A DNA stretch of 64,000 nt from Peribacillus sp. FSL E2-0218 (GCF_037992945.1 NZ_CP150304.1:4157501-4221500), one strand, 5' to 3'. Counted from the stretch's first letter, positions 24,753-34,228 are shown. Notes: a model not told the origin generated them from the sequence alone. Translations and numbers: made by a program.

Positions 24753-26216
24753 TCAAGTCCCGCAAAAAGTCCGATAGGGCGTTGATGAAACAGGCAATGT
24801 GGTGTATTCGGCTTGCTTGGCGGAGTGCTCGTAAGGGTTTGAGAGAACATCCAACAGCCGCTGCATCACGCTGTAGTCTCCTTTTTCCACGGCAGCTGAG
24901 AGTGCCTCTTCGACCCGGTGGTTACGCGGGATCACCGCCGGGTTGCTGCTTTGCATCAGCTGGCTCGCTGAGGCTTTCGATTCCTGCTGCCTGCCCAGTC
25001 TGGCCTGCCAGAGCTCATGCCATTGAACGTATTCCGGTGCCCCAAAAAGGACCGTATCCTCCAATTTATCAAACGTTAGGGCGCGGAATGTGTTCGTATA
25101 ATCGGCGCCATGTTTCTTCATCATGCTGAGGAGGCCGTTGATTAACGCTTCATCCTGTGTTTCTTCATTATACAGCCCCAATTTCGCTCGCATCCCCGCC
25201 AGCCAGTGGGCGTGATGCAGCTCTTTAAAAGCCGAAATCTTCTCCTGTGCCAGCTCGACTGCCGAGTCCAGGTCTTCATGCAGCAACGGCAACAGGGATT
25301 CTGCGAACCGCGCAAGATTCCAGCCGCCAATTACCGGTTGATTGCCATAGGCATAACGGCCTTGGGTGTCAATGGAGCTGAAAACCGTTGCCGGATCATA
25401 AGCGTCCATGAAGGCACATGGACCATAATCGATCGTTTCTCCGCTAATCGTCATGTTGTCGGTGTTCATCACCCCATGAATGAAGCCAACCAGCTGCCAT
25501 TGGGCAATAAGCCTTGCCTGACGTTCGATCACTTCCTCGAACAGTGAAAGATACCGGTTCTCCCCTGCTTCTACATCGGGATAATGCCGCTTTATCGCAT
25601 AATCGGCAAGCGTCCTGAGCTCGTCAATCGTGCCCCATTTCGCCGCGAACTGAAAGGTGCCGACGCGCAGATGACTCGCAGCGACACGGGTCATGATCGC
25701 TCCAGGCAGCCTTGTTTCCCGGATGATCGACTCGCCGGTCGTAACCACTGCCAGACTTCGGGTCGTCGGAATGCCAAGTGCATGCATCGCCTCGCTGATG
25801 ATATACTCCCGCAGCATCGGCCCCAGTGCCGCACGCCCATCGCCCCCGCGCGAATACGGCGTTCTTCCCGGACCCTTGAGCTGGATATCGACCCTTCCGC
25901 CTTGAGGAAGGATCTGCTCGCCTAGCAGGATGGCCCGGCCGTCCCCTAACATGTTGAAATGACCGAATTGATGCCCCGCATACGCTTGAGCAAGAGGCGA
26001 TCCGCCTTCAGGTGTCTCGTTTCCGGCAAACACCGCCACACCAGCTTCACCCTTCAATGCCTCAACGTCCAGATTAAGCGATGCTGCCAACGGTTCATTG
26101 AGGATGACCAACTCAGGTGAGCTTACAGGAGTCGGCTTCGTGCTCGTGAAAAACTTTTCCGGAAGACGGGCATAACTATTGTCTAAATTCCATCCTGTTT
26201 CATTACTCTTAGTCAT
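24753..26216 (-). CDS. selO: Protein adenylyltransferase SelO (YdiU family)
   Basis: About 487 residues from the ATG at 26216 (AAAAGGAG site; the start at 26270 lacks one). The pseudokinase fold transfers AMP to proteins. Family motifs seen are AYAGHQFGHF, GDGRAILLGE, QLKGPGRTPYSRGGDGRA and the active-site region GVMNTDNM...DYGPCAFMD. The C-terminal end is TFCGT, so a Cys sits third from the end, where selenocysteine lies in animal SelO. Monocistronic, with a shared terminator. Confidence 0.93.
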   Translation of the reverse strand: MTKSNETGWNLDNSYARLPEKFFTSTKPTPVSSPELVILNEPLAASLNLDVEALKGEAGVAVFAGNETPEGGSPLAQAYAGHQFGHFNMLGDGRAILLGEQILPQGGRVDIQLKGPGRTPYSRGGDGRAALGPMLREYIISEAMHALGIPTTRSLAVVTTGESIIRETRLPGAIMTRVAASHLRVGTFQFAAKWGTIDELRTLADYAIKRHYPDVEAGENRYLSLFEEVIERQARLIAQWQLVGFIHGVMNTDNMTISGETIDYGPCAFMDAYDPATVFSSIDTQGRYAYGNQPVIGGWNLARFAESLLPLLHEDLDSAVELAQEKISAFKELHHAHWLAGMRAKLGLYNEETQDEALINGLLSMMKKHGADYTNTFRALTFDKLEDTVLFGAPEYVQWHELWQARLGRQQESKASASQLMQSSNPAVIPRNHRVEEALSAAVEKGDYSVMQRLLDVLSNPYEHSAKQAEYTTLPVSSTPYRTFCGT

Positions 26217-26461
26217 GGCTTCTCCTTTTCTCGTTTTGTCGTTTTGTATGAATGCTCGTTCGCTCATCATTTCAGCTATATACCATACTTAAAACCAAAG
26301 AATGCAGTCATTTTTAATGTCTGCTTCTGCCAATTTATTATACCGTTTCCATATGGAAATGGCTCATTTTAAGTATGGGTGACGACCCTATGCTCGTTCA
26401 TGAATCCCCTTATTTCTGCAAATGGAACATATGCTTTAATGCTGGTACGCAATGATATCAG

Positions 26462-26887
26462 CTATTCAAAATCAGGCCCATCCCCATTTATAATGACCAT
26501 TGCATGTTGTTTCCCACTATTTAAGACCAGTTTGATGCTTCCTTCTCCGGACAATGATTTAAATGAACGAATGGCATCTCCCTTCATCACTTCAGAGAAT
26601 ACCTTTTCCCCCTTTGAATCTCTTACTATACATTCCATTTCACCATCAGTTTGCTCATCCTTTATTGAAAGGGTATTGTTTTCTTTTAAAAAAGTTTGTA
26701 TATCAAGCGTTTTCTCTTCACGAATATTGCCAGTGATACTCATAGCAGCTACCAAAACCTTTGAGTCTTGTAAATAGGTTGTATTCACTTCTATTCCGTC
26801 GGTAGCCATTTTCTTTGTTCCTGTATAAAGATTCATGATTAATCCAAGCAGTAAGAAAGTACCGATCACTACCAGTATTTTTTTCAT
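26462..26887 (-). CDS. Hypothetical protein with N-terminal membrane anchor
   Basis: 141 residues. A single hydrophobic segment (about 3-20) precedes a soluble, charged domain that should lie outside the membrane. A GGGTAGGGGG site is present. I do not recognise the family. No partner gene is close. Confidence 0.7.
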   Translation of the reverse strand: MKKILVVIGTFLLLGLIMNLYTGTKKMATDGIEVNTTYLQDSKVLVAAMSITGNIREEKTLDIQTFLKENNTLSIKDEQTDGEMECIVRDSKGEKVFSEVMKGDAIRSFKSLSGEGSIKLVLNSGKQHAMVIINGDGPDFE

Positions 26888-26950
26888 AACGAATACCCCC
26901 TACCCTTTAATAATCTACCATTTAAGGTTTATTTTAGGTACATTTTATCA

Positions 26951-26979
26951 TAAAAAAACCCACCGCTAATCCGGTAGGC
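26951..26979 (-). terminator. Terminator of the 49-residue membrane protein gene
   Basis: On the minus strand CCTACCG pairs with CGGTGGG (one wobble) and is followed by seven T. Confidence 0.7.
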
Positions 26980-27052
26980 CTAAACTTATTATTTTTAACC
27001 GGCGTCACTTCCGGTATTAATTTCAACGTCCTTCTCACATCCCCTGCTAGAC

Positions 27053-27202
27053 TCAATTCAGGATAGCCAGGGTGATGAAGGCAATGCCAAATGTGCAGTA
27101 CAGACCGAGGGTAAGGGGCTGGGGATAAATGATGTAAACCATCATGCTAATGATCATCAGCAGGATACTGTAGGCATTGATTCTATCTCTCCACATACTC
27201 AT
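27053..27202 (-). CDS. 49-residue membrane protein
   Basis: A short open frame, MSMWRDRINAYSILLMIISM at its start, with two hydrophobic segments (about 10-25 and 32-48) joined by YPQPLTLGL. AAGGAG lies 9 bp upstream of the ATG, and a terminator follows 75 bp later. Site, hydrophobicity and terminator together make it a credible gene. Family not recognised. Confidence 0.65.
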   Translation of the reverse strand: MSMWRDRINAYSILLMIISMMVYIIYPQPLTLGLYCTFGIAFITLAILN

Positions 27203-27513
27203 CTTTGGTCAACTCCTTTTGAATGCGTTTTGAACGCAGTACCATCCTCCCGGCCGCATTTGCGATGGGGTACCTGAATTAAACACTTCGCTGTTTCATT
27301 TTTCCGTTTGGCTTGCAGCGAATGATGCTTTCCCGCTTCAACAACGTTTATTTACTGGGTGTGTCTTCGTGCCTAATTCTGATTTTTTTCATTTTTCGTT
27401 AGGATGTATGCGTCTGATAATTTATAATTATAGGATTGCAACCACTAAATAGCCATGTAGCTAAAATGATAAGTCCATGAAAATATAGTGAATATTCAGA
27501 CTTTTAAGGGGAT
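27203..27513. other. Intergenic, no gene seen
   Basis: About 310 bp between a divergent small gene and the FHA regulator gene. I found no clear promoter boxes or RNA structure. Confidence 0.4.
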
Positions 27514-28215
27514 ATGAAGGAAATGTTCAATAAAACTTTCAAGGTAGTCCTGAGAACCTTGCATAAAGGTCAAACCGAGGAATTCGCCTATGTATATGAA
27601 GGGAAAAGCTTGTTGATTGGACGTGCAACCCAGCACTCGAAAGCTGATTTCAAGCTTTATAATGACTTCGTTTCCAGGGAACATTGCCGTATTTATCTGT
27701 TGGAAGGAAAGCTTTTCATCGAGGATTTGGCGAGCAAGCACGGGACATCCGTGAACCAGATGCGATTGGTCCCTGGTCAGCCCTGCGCCATTGAACCGGG
27801 TGATGCCATTGCTTTGATTAATGGATTGATTGAATTCATGATATCGATCGACAACGATTTAACACGTGATTTCACTCCGGTGAATCCAGATATGCACCGA
27901 ACCGTGACCATCAATGAACATCTTCAGACCGTAACCATCAATGAAGAAGCACCCATTAAAATGCCCACGAAGGAATTCATTTGCTTTAAGCTGCTTCATG
28001 AGAACTTGGACAATCTCATTTCAAAGGAAATGATCGTCCAGCATGTTTGGCCCGAAAGAAATGGTGATCCTGAGCAAATTGTATCAGCTGAAGAAATCGC
28101 CTCCCTCCTCTACAGGGTGCGGAAGCGGATAAATGGCCACTTTGCCATTAAAGCCGTCATCCAAAAAGGATATTATATGGAATCGATACTCTCCATCAAC
28201 CTCTCGGACCTCTAA
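27514..28215 (+). CDS. FHA-domain protein with C-terminal winged-helix DNA-binding domain
   Basis: 233 residues. An FHA domain (about 10-105) shows LLIGRATQ, SREHCRIYLL and SKHGTSVN, the Gly-Arg, Ser-x-x-His and Asn residues that read phosphothreonine. The C-terminal part (about 145-228) resembles the OmpR-type winged helix, with PTKEFICFKLL, LISKEMIVQHVWPE and VRKRIN..IKAVIQKGYYM. It may join Ser/Thr kinase signals to transcription. No kinase gene is adjacent. The start is ATG 27514 with AAGGGG; the ATG at 27523 is also possible. Confidence 0.85.
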   Translation: MKEMFNKTFKVVLRTLHKGQTEEFAYVYEGKSLLIGRATQHSKADFKLYNDFVSREHCRIYLLEGKLFIEDLASKHGTSVNQMRLVPGQPCAIEPGDAIALINGLIEFMISIDNDLTRDFTPVNPDMHRTVTINEHLQTVTINEEAPIKMPTKEFICFKLLHENLDNLISKEMIVQHVWPERNGDPEQIVSAEEIASLLYRVRKRINGHFAIKAVIQKGYYMESILSINLSDL

Positions 28216-28236
28216 TGATTCAAGAATCATGTAATG

Positions 28237-28266
28237 AAAAGCATCCATTCAATGGGTGCTTTTTAT
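28237..28266 (+). terminator. Terminator of the FHA regulator gene
   Basis: AAAGCATCCATT / AATGGGTGCTTT stem with one wobble, followed by a T-run. Confidence 0.8.
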
Positions 28267-28324
28267 TTTAAAGGAAATTTTCCCCTTTTATTGAATATAT
28301 ATTCTTAAAAAAGGAGGTGAGTAA

Positions 28325-28639
28325 GTGGAGGTTAAGAATAGAACGTTATATGTTTTAGAAATCATGGAAAATGGGGAACATCGTTCTTTTGATTATGAAA
28401 CCGAAGATGAAGCCTATCATGCATTCGAGTTCCTTGTAAAGACATACAAGGATAACAGGATTATTGATAAAGGACCTGTCATTACCGCTGATACTATCAC
28501 CCAATTGAGCATCAGCAAAACTGAAGTAGGTTCTTTACCAAAATGCGCAATCGCAAACTACTCGCCTTTTGAATGGTTCAAGGATATACATGAGGAAATT
28601 ATGCTCTCGGCTAGAATATACCATGAAAATCAAAAATGA
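28325..28639 (+). CDS. Hypothetical small soluble protein
   Basis: 104 residues from a GTG at 28325 with a strong AAGGAGGTGA site. It is acidic near the N-terminus (EDEAYHAFEFL). No family recognised. Confidence 0.65.
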   Translation: MEVKNRTLYVLEIMENGEHRSFDYETEDEAYHAFEFLVKTYKDNRIIDKGPVITADTITQLSISKTEVGSLPKCAIANYSPFEWFKDIHEEIMLSARIYHENQK

Positions 28640-28651
28640 TGACCAAGTCGG

Positions 28652-28715
28652 GCATCCGCTTATGTGGATGCTCTTGTATTGGAAGGAGATACATGTTGGG
28701 CAATGCCCCATTTTT
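28652..28715 (+). terminator. Probable terminator region
   Basis: A GCATCC/GGATGC hairpin at 28652-28671, then GGGC/GCCC with seven T at 28698-28717, follow the hypothetical gene. Confidence 0.5.
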
Positions 28716-28834
28716 TTGATCCCGCCATTTAACCTAATGATTTTCAGGACATAAGAAAAAGGGCCGCACCCGCAGCTCCTGCTTATTATGGAGTGGACAC
28801 AACCGTGAAAAAATCAGACCCTGTTTTGTATATT

Positions 28835-29038
28835 TCATGAGTTTAAACTGCCCTGTTTCTTATCTTTAAATAAGCGATAAAGGCCCCTGATGAGATAATG
28901 CAGAAAAAAGTAACCAAAAAGTATAATGGAAGGCAGGGCATTGGTGTAGATATTCAAAAAAACCATACCAAAAACCAGAAAAAGCAAGGAAATCATAAAG
29001 TCAGATATATAACGTTCAATACTAGTCAACATCATCAC
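28835..29038 (-). CDS. Small membrane protein
   Basis: 67 residues with two hydrophobic segments (about 13-30 and 34-50) and a basic tail (YRLFKDKKQG). An AGAGGTG site overlaps the repeated ATG codons. A GC-rich hairpin at 28765-28785 lies after it. Family not recognised. Confidence 0.6.
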   Translation of the reverse strand: MMMLTSIERYISDFMISLLFLVFGMVFLNIYTNALPSIILFGYFFLHYLIRGLYRLFKDKKQGSLNS

Positions 29039-29086
29039 CTCTAACTTATTTTACCATTAGCCATTCTTATTGGAAATGCCTCCGAT

Positions 29087-29260
29087 TCAATCAATTACAC
29101 GCTTTACTAAACGGATGATCATTTTTGGAATGAAAGTCAAGATAGTAAAAACCAATTCAGCTAAGATTGAATCGAGAATTTCATCCATTATGCCCTTGAA
29201 AAAACCTTTCTTTGCTTTTCTTTTCCCTCTTGCCACTTTTATATCCTCTTTATCTTTCAT
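29087..29260 (-). CDS. Small basic amphipathic protein (possible)
   Basis: 57 residues beginning MKDKEDIKVARGKRKAKKG, followed by alternating hydrophobic and charged residues (ILAELVFTILTFIPKMIIRL). No clear ribosome site, and an in-frame stop lies just upstream. It reads more like protein than the opposite-strand frame at 29070-29270. Existence is uncertain. Confidence 0.4.
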   Translation of the reverse strand: MKDKEDIKVARGKRKAKKGFFKGIMDEILDSILAELVFTILTFIPKMIIRLVKRVID

Positions 29261-29370
29261 GATTTACTAACGTACTGCCTCAATCATTCTGCCTTTTATT
29301 CTATAACAAAAAGAGCTGCTCGTCACAGCCCTAACCTTTAAGTTTTTACAGGGAATAATGGAGGGATATT

Positions 29371-30405
29371 TCACTTTTTCACATACATTTTATTCATAAA
29401 GGGTTCAACTGAAGAAATGGTTATATCCTGATAATAATAATGAACGATATCTTTATAACTCTTCCCCTCTTGAGCCAATCCGTTTGCCCCATATTGGCTC
29501 ATGCCTACACCGTGGCCATTACCTTTTGTGTAAATAATAACCTCACTGCCCTCTCTTTTAATCGTGAAATCGGATGATTGGAGTTTCAGCTTATCCCTGA
29601 TGGTTTTCCCACTATATCTCTTGTCATTAATTTCGATAAGCTTTATGCGATTCCCAGTTGATTTTGAAATAACCTTACCGATATTGACATCATTATTCAA
29701 TTTAATTCCCAGCAGCTCTTCAAATTTGGATACTTGAATTGCCGTTTGGTATTGGAACTTTGGAGATTTGATGTCCCAGGGACTTTCAACGCTTTTTAGA
29801 TATGGGGTTTCATTCCCCCAGTAATCCTCGGAATTCTCCGTATATCCATTGCTGGTCGAAAAGAAAGATGCATCGATTGGTTTCTCATCAAAGGTTATAA
29901 TTTGACCTTTTGTGGCATCGACCGCTTTTTGAACTTTAGAGATATTTGATTGATAATCCTTTCCCCATTCATTAGCTAGCTCTTTCTTGTTTTTAAAGAC
30001 TTGGTGGTATTGAATATTATCGGTGATATCCGTACCGTCCGGTAAATTAATTTTCGAATCGGAAATCATCTGTTGAACTAAAAAAGTTCTAGCAGCTAAT
30101 GATTGAGCCTTTAATGCTTCCATTTCAAAAGTAACTGGCATTTCTGAAGCAACGACACCTACCACGTATTCTTCCAAAGGAATATGCTCAATCACTTTCG
30201 TTTTTGTCCTATAAACCGAAACGTCGGTGGATGGCTCAGACGAATTTTCTTTCGTGTACGTCGATTCACTCACATCCTGCTTTGTTGATGCATCCAGGTT
30301 CTTTTTTGCATGATTTGAAAAGGAAACTACCAAAATGGAAGGCACTACTAATATGACAATCATCGTCGTAAACATAATCCACATCAATGGCTGGAATTTA
30401 TTCAT
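29371..30405 (-). CDS. spoIID: SpoIID-like peptidoglycan lytic transglycosylase
   Basis: 344 residues with an N-terminal membrane anchor (about 8-28) and a SpoIID/LytB domain. The motif EEYVVGVVASEMP places Glu at 88, the position of the catalytic Glu in B. subtilis SpoIID; KAQSLAARTF and GHGVGMSQYGANGLA follow. SpoIID degrades stem-peptide-free glycan during engulfment. It is usually next to spoIIQ and murA; here it stands alone, so it may be a second copy. Confidence 0.85.
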   Translation of the reverse strand: MNKFQPLMWIMFTTMIVILVVPSILVVSFSNHAKKNLDASTKQDVSESTYTKENSSEPSTDVSVYRTKTKVIEHIPLEEYVVGVVASEMPVTFEMEALKAQSLAARTFLVQQMISDSKINLPDGTDITDNIQYHQVFKNKKELANEWGKDYQSNISKVQKAVDATKGQIITFDEKPIDASFFSTSNGYTENSEDYWGNETPYLKSVESPWDIKSPKFQYQTAIQVSKFEELLGIKLNNDVNIGKVISKSTGNRIKLIEINDKRYSGKTIRDKLKLQSSDFTIKREGSEVIIYTKGNGHGVGMSQYGANGLAQEGKSYKDIVHYYYQDITISSVEPFMNKMYVKK

Positions 30406-30558
30406 CCGTCCTCCTTAATAAAAAAAGCATTTTAAACAGGGTATGAATAAACCACATCATATATTACCCATTGTTTCCTACTTGTTGAACCACCGTTCGG
30501 ACTTCATCTTCCGAACCAACCACCACTGCAAAAGGTTGCGAAAACGGCCATAAAGAAA

Positions 30559-30577
30559 AGCTGCCAACAAGGCAGCT
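30559..30577 (-). terminator. Terminator of the GerAB-type gene
   Basis: AGCTGCC / GGCAGCT is a perfect stem followed on the minus strand by TTTTC. A 38-codon frame crosses it but is not credited. Confidence 0.8.
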
Positions 30578-30599
30578 AAAAGAATTTGTTCCATTACGT

Positions 30600-31691
30600 T
30601 TAAGAGCGCTTTAATAATTTCTTTGTTTTTAATAAAACAAATAGGAGCGGTATATATAAAACAATGAAGCCGACGCTGTAAGGATTAATTATTTTGTTTA
30701 GTATATACAATAAATCGATATCATAATAAAGGATGTTGACCAGGACGATGATGATGGACATGATCCATAAGGGATATTTTTGCTGGACATTGAATAAGCG
30801 CTTGATCCCCCTGCTGGCAGCCCACAAGGGAATGACCATATTGGGGATGATAATGATGGCCCACCAAGAAATGGTTATGTACTCGAACCGCTGAATGAAG
30901 GGCAATTCAATAATGCTGGTCAGGGTTAAGGTTGGCCATAGGGTAAGGGTAAGCAGCTTGAGTGGATAAAAGGCGATTGAAACGAAATAGACGGTTAAAG
31001 CCAGCAAAGTAGTGGTTAATGCTCCTCCATGGGCAAACTTTTGTGATGTTTCTGCTTTTTTTATGAACGGATAATACATCAGCAGCATTTCAAAACCAAG
31101 CATCGTTAAGGAGATACTTTTGGTTCCTTTCAGAATGTCCAGAAAGGTATGATTGAATATAGGAAGCACTCCCGTGAAATCCGAATACCTAATACCATAA
31201 AAAGGGAAAAACAAAAGCCAATATGAAACGATTACTGTTATAAAAGTAATTCCTGTAACGGTTCGGAATCCCCCGGAAATTACATAATAAATCAGGATGA
31301 GGAACACCGCAGCCATTGCCCAGGCAGGGACATCATCGAACATCCAAACATGTATGACACGTATATATCCGACGATGATCGTCATCCCCAATATAAAAAA
31401 GTACAAAATGAACAACAGGCTGAAGAAACTGCCAACCCATTTGCCGAATACATGATGGTTGGCGTTAATGATATCACCTGGAACCATTTTGAAAATCTTA
31501 TATATGAGCCAAATTATTAGGTGAATGATCAATCCCGCCAGCAATATGGAGATCCATCCATCCGTTCCTGTGAACTTCGCCAATTCCCTTTGAAAGCTCA
31601 ACGCCCCTAATCCAGTTTGCATGCCATGCATTAAAAAAAACACATAAAATGGCGATACCTTATACTTAACATTAACAGTAGCTTGGTTCAT
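30600..31691 (-). CDS. Spore germination permease, GerAB/YndE family
   Basis: 363 residues with ten predicted membrane segments, of the APC-fold spore germinant receptor B subunit family. Segments include SPFYVFFLMHGMQTGLGALS at the start. B subunits bind germinants in the spore inner membrane together with A and C subunits. No A or C gene is next to it, so it is an orphan or works with subunits encoded elsewhere. Confidence 0.85.
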   Translation of the reverse strand: MNQATVNVKYKVSPFYVFFLMHGMQTGLGALSFQRELAKFTGTDGWISILLAGLIIHLIIWLIYKIFKMVPGDIINANHHVFGKWVGSFFSLLFILYFFILGMTIIVGYIRVIHVWMFDDVPAWAMAAVFLILIYYVISGGFRTVTGITFITVIVSYWLLFFPFYGIRYSDFTGVLPIFNHTFLDILKGTKSISLTMLGFEMLLMYYPFIKKAETSQKFAHGGALTTTLLALTVYFVSIAFYPLKLLTLTLWPTLTLTSIIELPFIQRFEYITISWWAIIIIPNMVIPLWAASRGIKRLFNVQQKYPLWIMSIIIVLVNILYYDIDLLYILNKIINPYSVGFIVLYIPLLFVLLKTKKLLKRS

Positions 31692-31896
31692 ATAGGACCC
31701 TCATTTGTCTTACCAATTTCTAATGTTATTATCTTGGCTTTTAGTATAGATGGTTATTCAGGAAATTAATTTATGGCTCATAATCCGATTGAAAGATGGA
31801 CACAAAGGACGCTGCCAACATCGCCGCGTTAGTTGAAAGGTCTTTCCGATACATACGATGTTAGTTTGTTCTCCAGGGAATTTTCAGCAAATCGCA

Positions 31897-33147
31897 TTAG
31901 TGCATATCCTTATGATCTTTTCGAGAACACGGAATGTTTTCACCTATGAAAGAATGATCGATGATCTTAAAGTAAGGAAGTATCACCCCTAGTAAAGATA
32001 CGGTACAAATCATGGACCCGATTAAAAAGTATAGTGGCCGTATTCCCCAAACTTCACTCAAAAAACTACCGGTGAGCACGCCTAATGGCATAACACCTCT
32101 GATAATGAAAAGCCGGACAGCGGATACTTTACCCATTAATTCATTTGGCACAGCTTGCTGAAAAATGGTTATGTTATGAACACCAAAAAAAGCCATGGCT
32201 ATTCCGGCAATTACCTCGGTGATTAACGCAAAGGCGATACTATGGGTAAAACCTAATGAAATGAATGTTAAGCCCCCTATAACTAATGCTCCCAGCATTA
32301 AAACTCTGCGCCTTTTATTATTGATTTTCCCGGCGAAGATCGTACCCATTACATAGCCTAATGGGAAGCTTGCCATAAAATATCCGTACTCTGCATAACT
32401 GCCCGATAATTCATTTGTGATATAAGGAAGGTTTACAACCATTGTGACCCCCACTCCAAATTGAACGAAGGCCAAAAAGATTCCTAACCAAACAATAACT
32501 GGTTGTTTAAAGAAATAAGATATTCCTTCCATAAATTGTTCCAGCCAAGACTTTCGTACATGTTGAACCGTCCTTACCTCCTGGATGAAAAACAAAAGAG
32601 TTCCACTCATGATAAGCAGTCCACAAACAAAAATCAGGGCCGGTATTATGCCTGTATGCTCTATAACGACTCCGCCCAAAAATGGTGCAGAGAATGTCAT
32701 CAGCCTAACGGTGCCATCTTTATAAGCATTGGCCGCACTTAATTGGTCTTTAGGAATGATAGTAGGTGTAATGGCTTGATTAGCAGGTGTATAAATGGGG
32801 GTTATTAAGCCTGCTATTATTTGGACGACGAAAATATGCCAAGATTCGAGATTTCCAACTGCCAAGGAAACAAGTGGAATCAAGAAAATCACCCCCCTGG
32901 TCCATTGAGAAACGATCATTAACCACTTACGGCTCCATTTATCAATAAACGGACCAATGAACAATTGCAGGATAAGGGATGGCAAGAAATACAAAAGCCA
33001 CATACTCCCCAATGCCATCGGCGAATTCGTCAGTTGATATAGAAGAATGGAGTTACAAAAAGCACCGAAAGCACCGCCTAATTCAGAGATGGCATTACCT
33101 ATCCATAAGATAAGGAACTGACGGTTCTTTAATAATTTGTCACTCAC
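31897..33147 (-). CDS. MFS transporter, MFS_3-like efflux family
   Basis: 416 residues with 12 membrane segments. It resembles the group of proton-driven exporters that includes macrolide and enterobactin exporters: LWIGNAISELGGAFGAFCNS in helix 1 and FIDKWSRKWLMI in loop 2-3. Cargo unknown. A GGGGGGAT-type site precedes the ATG. A degraded GCTGCC-type hairpin lies beyond its stop near 31812. Confidence 0.85.
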   Translation of the reverse strand: MSDKLLKNRQFLILWIGNAISELGGAFGAFCNSILLYQLTNSPMALGSMWLLYFLPSLILQLFIGPFIDKWSRKWLMIVSQWTRGVIFLIPLVSLAVGNLESWHIFVVQIIAGLITPIYTPANQAITPTIIPKDQLSAANAYKDGTVRLMTFSAPFLGGVVIEHTGIIPALIFVCGLLIMSGTLLFFIQEVRTVQHVRKSWLEQFMEGISYFFKQPVIVWLGIFLAFVQFGVGVTMVVNLPYITNELSGSYAEYGYFMASFPLGYVMGTIFAGKINNKRRRVLMLGALVIGGLTFISLGFTHSIAFALITEVIAGIAMAFFGVHNITIFQQAVPNELMGKVSAVRLFIIRGVMPLGVLTGSFLSEVWGIRPLYFLIGSMICTVSLLGVILPYFKIIDHSFIGENIPCSRKDHKDMH

Positions 33148-33208
33148 ATGATCCCCCCTTTAACATTCATCGTAATGCAACTAACCTGTCCCGTTAGCCG
33201 CAAAAAAA

Positions 33209-33227
33209 GGAGCTGCCGATCAGCTCC
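33209..33227 (-). terminator. Terminator, GCTGCC family
   Basis: GGAGCTG / CAGCTCC with a 5-base loop and a T-run on the minus strand, downstream of the nucleotidyltransferase gene. Confidence 0.8.
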
Positions 33228-33264
33228 AGGTAATCAAGGTTAGCACTGTTCATTCATTGAAATA

Positions 33265-33834
33265 TCATGTTAAGTATTGAAGCCATTTATGTTCCGGTTC
33301 GTGCAATTGTATGGCACCCCGAAGCCATTTTCTCCGCTGATCATCTAGTTTATCTACTATCGCGATAAAGTCTTGATGGTCTTTTTCTCTGGTGTTTTTC
33401 ACCTTATATAAAAGGACAATTTCTGGATTTAGATAAGGAATGCCTGTATCAGAATAACTCCAAACCGACATAAGCGGATGGGAAATCGTTAACTCCCTTC
33501 TGAATTTCCACTCAGAATCCGTTGCTTCATTTAAAAGCACTTCTAATCTATCTCCATTTGATTTATGTAAAGCGTGTATTTCGTGAATAGGTAACTCTAA
33601 AAACTCATTATTCCAACTATGGAATGTACCTTTAACAACCTTCTTAAAATCCCATTCTTTCAGATACTCCTTCAGATATAACTGATCCTTCCGAAATAGT
33701 GCAATCTCTATATCTTGATGTTGTCTTGTTTCTCTGCCGATACTTAAATCAATTGCCCAACCACCTGCAAAGAACCACATTTTATTGAATCCTGACATCA
33801 AAGAAGCAATCCTATGACATTGTTCGAATGACAT
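33265..33834 (-). CDS. Nucleotidyltransferase, aminoglycoside-adenylyltransferase-like
   Basis: 189 residues with FAGGWAIDLSIGR and RQHQDIEIALF, the Gly-Gly-Trp and Asp-x-Glu motif of the family that includes AadB/LinB-type antibiotic nucleotidyltransferases. It ends with KVKNTREKDHQDF, also typical. Many chromosomal members have no known drug target, so resistance is not claimed. Confidence 0.8.
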   Translation of the reverse strand: MSFEQCHRIASLMSGFNKMWFFAGGWAIDLSIGRETRQHQDIEIALFRKDQLYLKEYLKEWDFKKVVKGTFHSWNNEFLELPIHEIHALHKSNGDRLEVLLNEATDSEWKFRRELTISHPLMSVWSYSDTGIPYLNPEIVLLYKVKNTREKDHQDFIAIVDKLDDQRRKWLRGAIQLHEPEHKWLQYLT

Positions 33835-33909
33835 ATAAATCCTCCAGACTAACCATTGATTTTGCTTAGAAGTTTTGTGAGATATTTCATTATTTTTAGC
33901 TATCCTGAA

Positions 33910-34140
33910 TTATCTTTTTATATGAGAAATGATGCTTGCATTAAAAGGGAATCTATTCTTGGCAACTTCTTCTTTTAACCTTGCCAATGCCTTTACTGCC
34001 GCAATCTTTAACTCTGTGGGATATTGGTAGGTAATACTGTTTGATTCAAACTCATTATCATCTATAACTTCCCATTCATAGTGGAGAATATCAGGGAATT
34101 TTAGGGCTTTAATTTTTACAATCTCATTCAATTTAATCAT
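33910..34140 (-). CDS. Hypothetical protein
   Basis: About 76 residues from an ATG at 34140; a TTG at 34134-34131 with AGGATGA spacing is an alternative. The open frame extends to 34242 but would run through the terminator of the upstream gene, so the short form is preferred. No family recognised. Confidence 0.45.
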   Translation of the reverse strand: MIKLNEIVKIKALKFPDILHYEWEVIDDNEFESNSITYQYPTELKIAAVKALARLKEEVAKNRFPFNASIISHIKR

Positions 34141-34228
34141 CCTAAATTTTTTTATCCTAACTACTTCGCCCGACCATTCGCGATTTCCTTCTTTACCCAA
34201 AAAATGCCCTTTTGTTCCATAAGAAAAA

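Noticed and set aside
29070..29270. Plus-strand 66-codon frame
   Set aside because: The opposite strand reads more like protein, and this frame has no ribosome site.
30478..30594. A 38-codon minus-strand frame right after the GerAB-type gene
   Set aside because: It crosses a perfect terminator and has no ribosome site.
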